DNA of 64,000 bases from CAVYXK01 sp963708245 (GTDB lineage Bacteria > Pseudomonadota > Alphaproteobacteria > Acetobacterales > Acetobacteraceae), in the NCBI GenBank assembly GCA_963708245.1, contig OY970201.1:6138001-6202000 (forward strand), in the 5' to 3' direction. The position numbers were made by a program, and so were the translations under genes. This document shows, in pieces, positions 1 to 8,429 of the stretch. The first letter of the stretch is position 1, and every line of letters starts with the position of its first letter. A model generated the notes under the pieces. The model saw only the letters and a program-made list of their open reading frames with translations, did not search any database and was not told the origin of the DNA.

Positions 1-159
1 GAGCTGAATGGAGCGCAGTTCGCGAGCTTTGCCGCCGTGGAGGCTGCCACCACTGCGACCGCCGGCGGGGCAATGATCAACCTGGGCAGCGGCAGTTCGC
101 TGCTGTTGCAGGGTGTCGATCCTTCGTCGCTGCATGCCAGTGATTTCGCGCTGAGTTGA
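1..159 (+). CDS. 3' end of a large secreted repeat protein (partial; paralogue of the protein ending at 10558)
   Basis: The window opens inside a reading frame whose last 52 codons match the C-terminus of the giant protein ending at 10558 at 48 of 52 residues (for example SSLHASDFAL near the end). This terminal module has the look of the C-terminal region of RTX/type I secreted proteins: a turn ending in INLG, then SSLLL, a GVD turn and a final SSLHASDF tail. The gene was therefore probably a second member of the same secreted family, lying in tandem upstream of the sulfotransferase and heptosyltransferase genes. Only the 3' end is visible, so its repeat content cannot be judged. Type I export is inferred from family resemblance; no transporter genes are in the window. 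Confidence 0.8.
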   Translation, partial: ELNGAQFASFAAVEAATTATAGGAMINLGSGSSLLLQGVDPSSLHASDFALS

Positions 160-232
160 GACGACTGGAGGCGGAGATGGCGAGAGCTCGGCCGCCTCAC
201 CAATCATCATCATTGGGAAACGAAAGCGATCC

Positions 233-1111
233 GTGCCAAGCTGGACCGAGCATCAAAGGAGAGTCGCGCGTCTCGCACACTGCCAATTGTTCTTCATAGG
301 CGGCGCGCCTCGTTCCGGCACGACCTGGCTGCAGCATCTGCTCGACAGCCATCCCGATGTCTGTTGCCGCGGCGAAGGGCTGTTCCAGCAGCAGCTTGCG
401 GACCCGCTCGGCAAAGCGATGACGGAACGGCGGCAGGTGCTGCAGGCCAAGAACGACAGCCTGTTCCGCCACTCCGGCGGTTTTCCGCTGCCAGACGGCG
501 ACGACACCGAACACCTGATCGGGACGGCTATTCTGCTAGCCCTGGACCGGCAATGCGCCGGGACGACGTATCGAGCGGTCGGGGAAAAGACGCCGGAGAA
601 TGTGTTCTTCTTCCCACGCCTGAAGCGCCTGTTTCCCAATGCGAAGTTCATCGGAATCGCGCGGGATCCACGCGACGTGCTGAGCTCCGCCTGGCATTTC
701 TTTCAAAAACCGAAGGTCATCGGTGATGAGGCGGCGGCAAAGGTCGCGTTTATCCGCCTCGCGCTCCCGTCCCTGCAAGAGGGCGCGCGCGCGACGGTTG
801 CACTGACTGAACAGTACCCGTCCGACTGCATGGTCGTGACCTATGAACGCATGTTGGAGGCGCCTGCGCGGATCGCGGCGCAGCTCTTCAGGTTCCTTGG
901 CGTGTCCGACAGCGATGAGGTCGCCCCGTGCGTCGCCCGCACGTCCTTCGCGGCGCTGGCTGGCGGCCGGCCTGCCGGCGTGGTGCAGGACGGATCGCTT
1001 TTCCGCAAGGGGGTGGTCGGCGACTGGCCTTCGACCTTCACGCCCGAGATGAGCGAGCTGATCATGCGCGAGCTCGGGTGGACGTTCCCGCTGTACGGAT
1101 GGGAGCCTTAG
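233..1111 (+). CDS. Sulfotransferase family protein
   Basis: A 292-residue PAPS-dependent sulfotransferase candidate, starting at a GTG. The 5'-phosphosulfate-binding loop is GGAPRSGTTWLQ at residues 23-34, and a 3'-phosphate-binding motif, IARDPRDVLSSAWHFF, lies near residues 141-156. Both are hallmarks of the Sulfotransfer_1/3 fold, and the length is typical of bacterial members. No signal peptide is seen, so it should act in the cytoplasm. It sits between two paralogous secreted repeat-protein genes and just upstream of a protein O-heptosyltransferase. This suggests that it sulfates the glycan or the protein of that locus, but the acceptor is inferred from neighbourhood only. Confidence 0.85.
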   Translation: MPSWTEHQRRVARLAHCQLFFIGGAPRSGTTWLQHLLDSHPDVCCRGEGLFQQQLADPLGKAMTERRQVLQAKNDSLFRHSGGFPLPDGDDTEHLIGTAILLALDRQCAGTTYRAVGEKTPENVFFFPRLKRLFPNAKFIGIARDPRDVLSSAWHFFQKPKVIGDEAAAKVAFIRLALPSLQEGARATVALTEQYPSDCMVVTYERMLEAPARIAAQLFRFLGVSDSDEVAPCVARTSFAALAGGRPAGVVQDGSLFRKGVVGDWPSTFTPEMSELIMRELGWTFPLYGWEP

Positions 1112-1453
1112 CCTCGGCTCACCCGCTGGGCGGTGTTCCTCCCCTTCTATTCTCCCGACAGTATTCGGTTCACGCGTTCAGTTCGGCATCCTGGCAGTGA
1201 TGTCTGGAACGTTCAGCTAGCATTGTACGCCGACGACAGACTGGGGGGATTGCCGTGCAGGCAGATCGGCTGCTCGCTCTACAGGCTGGACGAGAACACC
1301 TCGTCGTCTCTGACGCTGGGATCCGTCGGTACCGGTGGGATCGGATTCAACTGCTGACAAAGGTGAACCTGTTTCGATACGGGACGGTGTCGTTGATGCC
1401 ATAGTTCCGATTGTATTCCGGTTGATGCCAGCCTAGGGTTCGCTCTCCGTAAT
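1112..1453. other. Intergenic region, no gene recognised
   Basis: About 340 bases between the sulfotransferase and heptosyltransferase genes. Short open frames exist on both strands but none has a family resemblance, a convincing ribosome-binding site or protein-like composition. It probably carries the promoter of the heptosyltransferase gene; no clear -35/-10 pair was identified. Confidence 0.5.
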
Positions 1454-2959
1454 GTGCCGTTCCCGATGATCGCCGGGGGCCGACAGCCGGTAACGCTGAC
1501 GTTCGTGCTCATGCGGGTGCCGGCCAATCGTTCGGTCCAGCCAAATGACGTATGCCGGGTCAACCCTGGTCCGCCGTCAGTGCGAGGGAGCTACAAGCGA
1601 GTGGACGGAACCACAAACCTCCAGGCTCCCAAGCCTTCCGCCCCGCAGCCGGAGAGTGCTTCGGCCGCGGACCAACCTGCGGGCGAGCCCGAGACCAAAA
1701 ACCGCCCCTACCCCCCGCCGGCCAGCTCGCCGACCCAATCGGGCCCGCGCGGCATCCGGTTCGACTTCAACCAGGGCGCGCGCCTTGTCCTGCCCAACCG
1801 GGCCACCGGCAAATGGCGAGTGTGGCTTCGCGACCTGGATACGGGCAACATCCTGTTCCAGACCGAGAACCAGGGCGCCTTCGTCAGCTCCTCCAAGCGC
1901 TGGTTTGTCCGCTTCAGCGTCGAGGTGTGGGAGCTGGACGAGGCCGGAACGCCTACCTCGGTGCTGGCCCACGAATACGACGCCCGCGCCCGCGACGTGC
2001 TGATCCAGTTCCCGGTCGGCACGCTGGGCGACATCCTGGCCTGGTTTCCCTACGCCGCCCGGTTCGGTGAGGTGCATGGCTGCCGGCTGACCTGCGCGAT
2101 GTCCGGCCTGATCATTCCGCTGCTGCGCGACACCTACCCGGCGATCCGTTTCGTCACCCATGAGGAGTTGGTAGAGCAGGACCTGCCCTCCCGGGCATAT
2201 GCGACCTACTGCCTCGGCCTGTTTTTCGACGACACGGACTTCATCCATCAGCCGACCGATTTCCGCCATGTCGGGCTGCATCGCACCGCGGCCTACATCC
2301 TGGGGGTTGATCCGGCGGAGGAACCGCCGCGCCTGGCGCTGCCGGATGAAAGCCGGCCGATCACCGAGCCCTATGTCTGCATCGGCGTGCAGAGCTCGAC
2401 ACAGAGTAAGAACTGGACGAACCCGTACGGCTGGCGTGAGGTGATCGCCTTCCTAAAGGCCAATGGTTACCGGGTGATCTGCATCGACAAGAGCCCGGTG
2501 CACGGCACGGGCATGGTCTGGAACCACATTCCCAACGGCGCGGAGGACGAGACCGGCGACCATCCCCTGGCGGAGCGGGCGCGCTGGTTGCGCCATGCCG
2601 CGGCTTTCATTGGGCTCAGCAGCGGATTGTCATGGCTGGCCTGGGCGGCGGGCACGCCGGTGGTGCTGATCAGCGGCTTCACCCATCCAACAAACGAGTT
2701 CGCCACCCCGTACCGGGTGATCAACTGGCACGCCTGCAACAGTTGCTGGAACGATGTACGGCATCGTTTCGATCACAAGGATTACCTGTGGTGCCCCCGC
2801 CATGCGGGCACCTCACGGCAGTTCGAATGCACACGGCTGATCACCGCCGCACAGGTGATTGCGACGCTGAAGCGCATCCCAGGGCTGATCGAACGGGCCA
2901 TGCCGGGAGTGCATACGCCGATGCCTGTGACCAGGAACTCGGGGGAAGACACGCCATGA
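1454..2959 (+). CDS. Autotransporter strand-loop-strand O-heptosyltransferase (TibC/Aah-like)
   Basis: Transfers heptose from an ADP-heptose donor to serines in AIDA-type strand-loop-strand repeats, in the cytoplasm, before export (established for TibC/Aah). The body contains VGTLGDILAWFPYAARFG near residues 188-205, with the LGD aspartate where the catalytic base of the family lies. A four-cysteine set follows (C428, C431, C447, C459; pattern C-x2-C-x15-C-x11-C), matching the iron-binding cysteine cluster described for TibC. The nucleotide-sugar site probably includes GVQSSTQSKNW and GLSSGLSWLAWAAGTPVVL. The first ~90 residues are proline-rich and low-complexity, so the GTG start at 1454 is uncertain; in-frame ATGs lie at 1466 and 1511. 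The gene directly precedes an AIDA-repeat protein, its likely substrate. Confidence 0.9.
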   Translation: MPFPMIAGGRQPVTLTFVLMRVPANRSVQPNDVCRVNPGPPSVRGSYKRVDGTTNLQAPKPSAPQPESASAADQPAGEPETKNRPYPPPASSPTQSGPRGIRFDFNQGARLVLPNRATGKWRVWLRDLDTGNILFQTENQGAFVSSSKRWFVRFSVEVWELDEAGTPTSVLAHEYDARARDVLIQFPVGTLGDILAWFPYAARFGEVHGCRLTCAMSGLIIPLLRDTYPAIRFVTHEELVEQDLPSRAYATYCLGLFFDDTDFIHQPTDFRHVGLHRTAAYILGVDPAEEPPRLALPDESRPITEPYVCIGVQSSTQSKNWTNPYGWREVIAFLKANGYRVICIDKSPVHGTGMVWNHIPNGAEDETGDHPLAERARWLRHAAAFIGLSSGLSWLAWAAGTPVVLISGFTHPTNEFATPYRVINWHACNSCWNDVRHRFDHKDYLWCPRHAGTSRQFECTRLITAAQVIATLKRIPGLIERAMPGVHTPMPVTRNSGEDTP

Positions 2960-3060
2960 GCATCTAATGGCGTCATCGCCGGTTAAAAATCAGCCGGCAG
3001 CAATCTGAATAACGGCGACGATAAGAGCTTGCACAAGGGGTCGGATATCGGAGTTCTGCC

Positions 3061-6000
3061 ATGTCGGATGAAATTGAGGAGGTCCTCTTCCCTGTCAGCT
3101 ACTTGCCAGCCGGCACCAGCGATCTTGGGTCTGATAATTGGATCATCGGTTACAATTACGATTATACCACCGATCAGTATCTAGATCTTGTCTATGGCGC
3201 TGCCGGCCCCGATGTTGCCTTCGGAGTACCATTACCGTCGCCGTACCAGACGACACCCGTGGAGGTGGGCGGGGCCCTCTCTGGCGACTTGTTCTGCGAT
3301 TCTTTTTCCATGCAGGGCGGCGGTGCGTACACTTTGCTCGGAACCTTGTCTGCGTCGAGCGGGGATATTGGGTCCGGCACACTGCTGACCGTCAACGTGG
3401 GCGCGTCGCTGATGGTCACCAGCGACTTCACGGTCGAGGGCACGACCGTCGGCGTTACCGTGAGCGGCAGCGTATACGAGGATGTGGAGTCCGGTGGCAC
3501 GGCCACCGGTACTACCATAAGCGCCAGTGGCATCAAATCCGTTAGCGGGAGTGATGTTGCGTTAGGCGGTCTGCAGGTATTCGCAGGCGGTGTGGCCACC
3601 GACACCACGGTGGATAGCGGCGGAATCGAGGGCGTTTACACGAGCGGCCTGGATAGCGGCGCTATGGTGAGCAGCGGCGGCATACAGTGGGTGATAGGCG
3701 GCACGACTAGCGACACCGTATTGAGCGGCGGCTTCGAGGCTGTGCAGTTCGGCGGCACGACCATCAGCACCACGGTAAACAGCAGCGGCACCGAGTACCT
3801 ATCCTACAGCGGCTCGGCCATTAGCGCCACAGTAAACAGCGGCGGCACCGAGTACGTGTCTGACAGCACGGCTAGCTTCACCAGAGTGAACAACGGCGGC
3901 TACGAGGAATTGTTATCTGGCGGCACGGCAATCAACACCACCGTGAGTAGCGGCGGCTTCGAGATCCTGTCCGGCGGCACGGCCAGCGGCACCACGGTGA
4001 GTCAAGGTGGCACCCTGTATGGAAACGGCCTCGTATATGCTCCGGTCGAAAACGACGGACAGATTATTGCTAATGGCGGTACGCTGGTTATTAGCGGGGC
4101 GGTAGACGGCACCGGGGTTGCACAAATCGACGACGATGCGACGCTGGAACTGACTAGCTCGTTCGCCGCAGGTGGAACAGTGAACTTCGTTGGGGTTGGC
4201 CCGGGCACGCTTATTCTGGACCATCCCACCGAGTTTTCTGGCATGGTAACAAACCTTTCTGTTGGCGACCAAATAGTTCTTCCGGACACCGGATGGTCGG
4301 GAAGTCCCGGTGTCGTAAATGGCATTGTGTACGCAACAATCGGAAGTTATAACGGGACAAGTATGCTCGAGATCGGTGATGACGAGACTGATACGGCTGA
4401 TCCCAATCTATCTACTCCCGCTCTTGTCGCCATTCAGGCGTCTGGTAGCAGCAACTTTTCCAATGAATATTTCCAAGTTAGCCAAAGTGGTGCCAATACC
4501 GTTCTTACGCTGGCACAAGGCAACCCAATTGTGCTTGCAGTCAGCGTGCCTGCTGGCCTAACGGGTACTGGGATAAAGATTGGCATTATATCAGGCCCGA
4601 TCCCGAGCCAAGACCCTACAGGCGAAAGCGCTGCGATCGGGCAAATTATCAGCGATATCGCGCCAGGTGCATCTCTGGAATTCATGGAAGGCGATACTTC
4701 TCCACTTCAGATGGCAAGCGCTATTAATACGCTTCAGAGTAACGGGTGCAACATTATCGTAGACGATGTCGGTTTTTCGTCATGGCTCAGCTCAGTGCTC
4801 GATACCCTGTTCGTCATCCCTGCAATTAACGCCGCCTATGCAGCTGGTATCACGTATGTGTCGGCGGCTGGGAACGATTATGGCAGTGTTTCCGGTCATG
4901 ACCTGGATCCTAATGCGCTTATCGTTGGGGCCATGAATATTTTGGCGACACCCAACCTCGCTGTAGGCGACTATATTCCAACGCAAACGGAGCTTTCTTC
5001 AGATCAAGCGATTAGCGACACGCAACCTGGCAACTTTATTACAGGCCCCGATGGCGGCGCGACCGGTCTTCCATTGGGAAACCCCGCGACAGTGGGGTTC
5101 TACAATCCGTTTTTCGGCACTTCTGCGGCAGCACCCGCAGTCGCCGCGGTTGCTGCTCTGATGATGAAGGCGAACCCTGCGCTGGAATCTAATCCACTCG
5201 AAGTTTATCTCCTGCTCGAAGAGAACGCCTTGCGCTTCGTTGACAACAAGAACCCCAGTTCATCCCTTGGCGAAGGATTCGGGCTTGTTCAAGCGAACAA
5301 GGCGGTCGCCGCAGCGGCCGCATACACGGGCAGCGGCACCACTGTGAACAGTGGCAGTATTCAGTACGTATCCTCGGGAGAGACGACCATCGGCACCACG
5401 GTGAACAACGGCGGTGGCCAGACCGTACTCTCCGGCGGCACGGCCATAAGCACCACTGTGAACGGCGGCGGCACCGAAGTTGTGTCCTCTGGCGGCACGG
5501 CCAGCGGAACCACGGTGAATGGCGTTGGCTACGAGTACGTGTCCTCCGGCGGCACCGCCATCAGCACCACCGTGAACAGCGGCGGCACCGAAGTTGTGTC
5601 CCCCGGCGGCGCAGCCATCAGCACCATAGTGAACAGCAGCGGCCTTGAATATGTGTCCTCCGGCGGCACCGCTATCAGCACTACGGTGAGCAACGGTGGC
5701 ACCGAGATCGTGTCCTCCGGCGGCACGGCCAGCGGCACTGCGCTGGCCAGCGGCGGTGCGATCGACGTGGCGTATCTGCCTTATGTTAGCGGCGGGTCTG
5801 CGGGCGTGAATTCGAGCGACCTGCTGACGGTCTCGGAGGGAGGCGAGACGTACACGCAGCAATTGTCTGGAAACTATACCGAGGAATATTTCGTACTCAC
5901 AGCAGATGCCGATGGCAACACACTCGTCACGGCGGTCCTCCCCACGTTCGCCACGTTGGTCAACTTCGACAACACCAATGGTGCCGGCCCCGAAGCCGGC

Positions 6001-6954
6001 CTGATCGCCGACGCCAATGGCGACCTGTTCGGCACGGCAGTGGGGAGCCCTGAGTACCCCGACGGCACGGTGTTCGAGATCGCGAAAACCGCCACCGGCT
6101 ACGCCAGCGCCCCCACCACGCTAGTCAGCTTCAACGGCATGGACGGTTATGCGCCGACCGCCAGCCTGATCACCGACGCAGACGGCGACCTGTTCGGCAC
6201 AACATACGAGGGCGGCGCGAACGACGACGGCACGGTGTTCGAACTCGTGAACAACGGCGGCGGCAGCAGCTACACGCTGATGACACTGGTCAGTTTCGAC
6301 GTCACCAACGGTTCCCACCCGTCCGCCGGCCTGATCACCGACGCCAACGGCGACCTGTTCGGCACAACATACGAGGGCGGCGTGAACGACGACGGCACGG
6401 TGTTCGAGATCGAGAAGACCGCCAACGGCTACGCCAGCACGCCTACCATTCTGGTCAGTTTCGACGTCACCAACGGTTCCTACCCGTCCGCCAGCCTGAT
6501 CACCGATGCCAACGGCGACCTGTTCGGCACGACAGGGGGTGGCGGCGCGAGCAACGACGGCACAGTGTTCGAGATCGCGAAGACCGCCACCGGCTACGCC
6601 GACACCCCGACCACGCTGGTTAGCTTCAACCTCACCAACGGTTTCGGTCCAAACGGCAGCCTGATCACCGACGACAACGGCGACCTGTTCGGCGGGACAA
6701 CCGCGGGCGGCGCAAACTTTGATGGCACGGTGTTCGAGATCGCGAAGACCGCCAGCGGCTACGCCGACACCCCGACCACGCTGGTCAACTTCAATGGCAC
6801 CGACGACGAAGGCTCCCCAGGTAACCTGATCGCCGACGCCAATGGCGACCTTTTTAGTATAACACTTGCGGCCGTACTCGGGAACGGTACCAGCGTCCCC
6901 GTGTCGGTAGCACACGGTATGTCCGGTTTAGGTAGCGCACGATCTGTCCGGTGA
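3061..6954 (+). CDS. Giant AIDA-repeat/subtilase-like/GloVer-repeat secreted protein, 5' part truncated by an IS
   Basis: A 1,297-residue reading frame whose last ~17 codons are IS sequence. Without the IS it continues at 8430 to 10558 as one 1,989-residue protein. Domain order in the visible part: a short N-terminal region (1-135); AIDA strand-loop-strand repeats (about 137-323, SGGT/TTV pattern); a beta-rich linker; a subtilase-like domain (about 500-750) with AAGND at 602-606 and GTSAAAP at 686-692; a second AIDA block (756-900); and GloVer repeats from about 960. No classical signal peptide or autotransporter barrel is seen, while the lost C-terminus looks like a type I secretion region. 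The heptosyltransferase gene 100 bases upstream is the expected modifier. The truncated product would lack the export region and is probably not functional. Confidence 0.85.
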   Translation: MSDEIEEVLFPVSYLPAGTSDLGSDNWIIGYNYDYTTDQYLDLVYGAAGPDVAFGVPLPSPYQTTPVEVGGALSGDLFCDSFSMQGGGAYTLLGTLSASSGDIGSGTLLTVNVGASLMVTSDFTVEGTTVGVTVSGSVYEDVESGGTATGTTISASGIKSVSGSDVALGGLQVFAGGVATDTTVDSGGIEGVYTSGLDSGAMVSSGGIQWVIGGTTSDTVLSGGFEAVQFGGTTISTTVNSSGTEYLSYSGSAISATVNSGGTEYVSDSTASFTRVNNGGYEELLSGGTAINTTVSSGGFEILSGGTASGTTVSQGGTLYGNGLVYAPVENDGQIIANGGTLVISGAVDGTGVAQIDDDATLELTSSFAAGGTVNFVGVGPGTLILDHPTEFSGMVTNLSVGDQIVLPDTGWSGSPGVVNGIVYATIGSYNGTSMLEIGDDETDTADPNLSTPALVAIQASGSSNFSNEYFQVSQSGANTVLTLAQGNPIVLAVSVPAGLTGTGIKIGIISGPIPSQDPTGESAAIGQIISDIAPGASLEFMEGDTSPLQMASAINTLQSNGCNIIVDDVGFSSWLSSVLDTLFVIPAINAAYAAGITYVSAAGNDYGSVSGHDLDPNALIVGAMNILATPNLAVGDYIPTQTELSSDQAISDTQPGNFITGPDGGATGLPLGNPATVGFYNPFFGTSAAAPAVAAVAALMMKANPALESNPLEVYLLLEENALRFVDNKNPSSSLGEGFGLVQANKAVAAAAAYTGSGTTVNSGSIQYVSSGETTIGTTVNNGGGQTVLSGGTAISTTVNGGGTEVVSSGGTASGTTVNGVGYEYVSSGGTAISTTVNSGGTEVVSPGGAAISTIVNSSGLEYVSSGGTAISTTVSNGGTEIVSSGGTASGTALASGGAIDVAYLPYVSGGSAGVNSSDLLTVSEGGETYTQQLSGNYTEEYFVLTADADGNTLVTAVLPTFATLVNFDNTNGAGPEAGLIADANGDLFGTAVGSPEYPDGTVFEIAKTATGYASAPTTLVSFNGMDGYAPTASLITDADGDLFGTTYEGGANDDGTVFELVNNGGGSSYTLMTLVSFDVTNGSHPSAGLITDANGDLFGTTYEGGVNDDGTVFEIEKTANGYASTPTILVSFDVTNGSYPSASLITDANGDLFGTTGGGGASNDGTVFEIAKTATGYADTPTTLVSFNLTNGFGPNGSLITDDNGDLFGGTTAGGANFDGTVFEIAKTASGYADTPTTLVNFNGTDDEGSPGNLIADANGDLFSITLAAVLGNGTSVPVSVAHGMSGLGSARSVR
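3470..4020 (+). repeat. AIDA strand-loop-strand repeat block 1
   Basis: Tandem degenerate coding repeats of roughly 19-20 codons rich in Ser-Gly-Gly-Thr followed by a Thr-Thr-Val strand. This is the repeat type recognised by TibC/Aah-family heptosyltransferases; serines at the turns are the likely glycosylation sites. Confidence 0.85.
5326..5760 (+). repeat. AIDA strand-loop-strand repeat block 2
   Basis: A second, more regular array of the same repeat (units such as GTTVNSGGTEVVSSGGTA), separated from block 1 by the subtilase-like domain. Neighbouring units are close to identical in DNA, so slippage or recombination between units is plausible. Confidence 0.85.
5938..6901 (+). repeat. GloVer-type tandem repeats (six of seven units)
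   Basis: Units of about 53 codons with the pattern TLVSF-D-x-TNG...GLI-ADANGDLFGTT...DGTVFEI. This is the GloVer choice-of-anchor repeat known from large secreted bacterial proteins. The IS entered the sixth unit; a seventh lies at 8430-8640 beyond the IS. Confidence 0.85.
6885..6901. repeat. Left 17-bp target-site duplication of IS copy A
   Basis: The sequence CGGTACCAGCGTCCCCG here is repeated exactly at 8413-8429 on the other side of the IS. Confidence 0.95.
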
Positions 6955-6978
6955 TGATGGTTCCTTTTGGGAGCCCGG

Positions 6979-8160
6979 ATGCGCCGGTCGGAAGCCCTTC
7001 AGGGTGTGCGAGTGATCAAGTTCGGGAGCGTGCTGGAGCGGTATGAAGCGAGCGAACTCAACCAGTGCGAAGCGGCGGAGCTGCTTGGGATCAGCGAGCG
7101 GACATTCCGTCGTTGGCAACAGCGCTACGAAGAGTGCGGGGCGGCCGGTCTTCTGGACCGGCGGCTTGGTCGGGCGTCTGGGAAGCGGGTTCCGGTCGAC
7201 CGGGAGGAGGAGGTCGAGCGGCTGTATCGTATGCGTTACAGCGGGTTCACGGCGAAGCACTTTCACGAGCACTTGGTGGGCCGCCACGGTTTCCGCTGGG
7301 GCTACACGTGGACCAAGGCGTTCCTGCAATCGAAGGGGCTTCTGGAGCGCGCCGCGCGGCGCGGCGCACACCGGCGCAAGCGGCCGCGACGGCCGTTGCC
7401 TGGAATGATGCTTCATCAGGATGGGTCGCGCCATGAATGGCTGGCGGGGCGGGAGACGCTGGACCTGATAGTGACGATGGACGACGCGACGAACGTGATC
7501 TACTCGGGGTTTTTGGTAGCGGAGGAAGGCACGGAATCGACGTTCCAGGCTCTGCTGGAGGTGTTTGGCGCGCATGGCCTGCCGCTGAGCCTCTATACGG
7601 ATCGGGGCAGCCACTACTTCGTGACGCCGGAGTTTGGCGGCCCGGTTGACCGGAAGCGGCCGACACAGGTTGGGCGGGCGCTGGCGCATTTGGGCGTGGA
7701 GCACATTGCGGCCTACTCACCGCAGGCCCGTGGTCGTTCGGAGCGGCTGTTTCAGACGTTACAGGATCGCCTGGTCAAGGAGCTGGCGCTGGCTGGGATC
7801 ACGACGGTTGCGGAGGCCAACCGGTTCATTCGGGATTGCTACCTGCCGGCGCACAACGCGCAGTTTGCGGTGAAGGCGGAGCAGGAGGGATCGGCTTTCG
7901 TCGCCGTTGCTGGTGTCGATCTGCGGGAAATTCTGTGTATCCAGGAGGAGCGCCAGGTGGACCGCGACAACACGGTTTCGTGGCGACGGATGAAGCTGCA
8001 GATACCACCGTCGCCGCTGCGTGCTCATTTCGTGAAGGCACGGGTGAAGGTGCGGCAATATCACGACGGGAGCCACGCGGTGTTCCACGGCCCGCGCTGC
8101 CTGGGACGCTATGACGCGCAGGGGGCGCTGCGGATGGCGGCGTTGGACGCGGCGGCATGA
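6979..8160 (+). CDS. IS transposase (ISNCY/IS1202-type, DDE integrase core), copy A
   Basis: About 393 residues from the ATG at 6979 (an in-frame TTG lies 12 bases upstream). An N-terminal helix-turn-helix (QCEAAELLGISERTFRRW) precedes a DDE core. Candidate catalytic residues are the Asp in MLHQDGSRHEWL, the Asp in LYTDRGSHYF and the Glu in RGRSERLFQTLQ. The C-terminal part resembles the beta-rich tail of ISNCY transposases. It is identical to copy B except for one visible change, phenylalanine here (codon 7633-7635) for serine in copy B. No frameshift or stop is seen, so it is probably active. Confidence 0.93.
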   Translation: MRRSEALQGVRVIKFGSVLERYEASELNQCEAAELLGISERTFRRWQQRYEECGAAGLLDRRLGRASGKRVPVDREEEVERLYRMRYSGFTAKHFHEHLVGRHGFRWGYTWTKAFLQSKGLLERAARRGAHRRKRPRRPLPGMMLHQDGSRHEWLAGRETLDLIVTMDDATNVIYSGFLVAEEGTESTFQALLEVFGAHGLPLSLYTDRGSHYFVTPEFGGPVDRKRPTQVGRALAHLGVEHIAAYSPQARGRSERLFQTLQDRLVKELALAGITTVAEANRFIRDCYLPAHNAQFAVKAEQEGSAFVAVAGVDLREILCIQEERQVDRDNTVSWRRMKLQIPPSPLRAHFVKARVKVRQYHDGSHAVFHGPRCLGRYDAQGALRMAALDAAA

Positions 8161-8178
8161 TCGCGCTTGGGTCCGGCT

Positions 8179-8230
8179 CGCCTGTGGATTTGTGGGCAAC
8201 GGAAGAGCGTTGCCCACAACTCCACAGGCG
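8179..8230. other. Long stem-loop downstream of the transposase (copy A)
   Basis: Two 23-base arms (8179-8201 and 8208-8230) pair at 22 of 23 positions around a 6-base loop; the stem begins CGCCTGTGGA and ends TCCACAGGCG. It lies 18 bases after the transposase stop and recurs in copy B at 61714-61765. No T-tract follows. It could be a terminator or block read-through, or have a transposition role; the function is not established. Confidence 0.75.
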
Positions 8231-8412
8231 CATCAGCAAAAGAAGGAAATTGATTTCATGAGTTGAAGAAGACGCGCCCGTCACCAGCCAACGGCCCGCC
8301 TGACCTGCCGCCAGAACGGCCGCCGTTCTGTCCCTGCCTCTTGGGAACGGACCGGAAACAAGCGGACAACTGATGTGCTACGTAAACCGGACAACTTAAT
8401 TAGCTATCGACA

Positions 8413-8429
8413 CGGTACCAGCGTCCCCG
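8413..8429. repeat. Right 17-bp target-site duplication of IS copy A
   Basis: Exact copy of 6885-6901. Joining 6901 directly to 8430 removes the IS and one duplication and restores the interrupted reading frame. Confidence 0.95.

Larger units (their letters stand above)
6902..8412 (+). mobile_element. Insertion sequence copy A (IS1202/ISNCY-type), 1,511 bp
   Basis: The boundaries come from comparison with the second copy at 60437-61947: identity begins at TGTCGGTAGC and ends at GCTATCGACA, which form imperfect terminal inverted repeats (TGTCGGTAGC versus TGTCGATAGC). A second subterminal inverted motif, TGTCCGGTTTA(G/C)GTAGC, occurs at both ends. The element has one transposase gene, a long downstream hairpin and ~180 bases of non-coding 3' end. 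A perfect 17-bp duplication flanks it. Long duplications are typical of IS1202-group elements; the family assignment rests on the transposase and duplication length. Confidence 0.95.

Noticed and set aside
8375..8429. Independent start for the 3' fragment of the giant gene
   Set aside because: The GTG at 8375 lies in the IS non-coding end, has no ribosome-binding site and gives an N-terminus unrelated to the protein.
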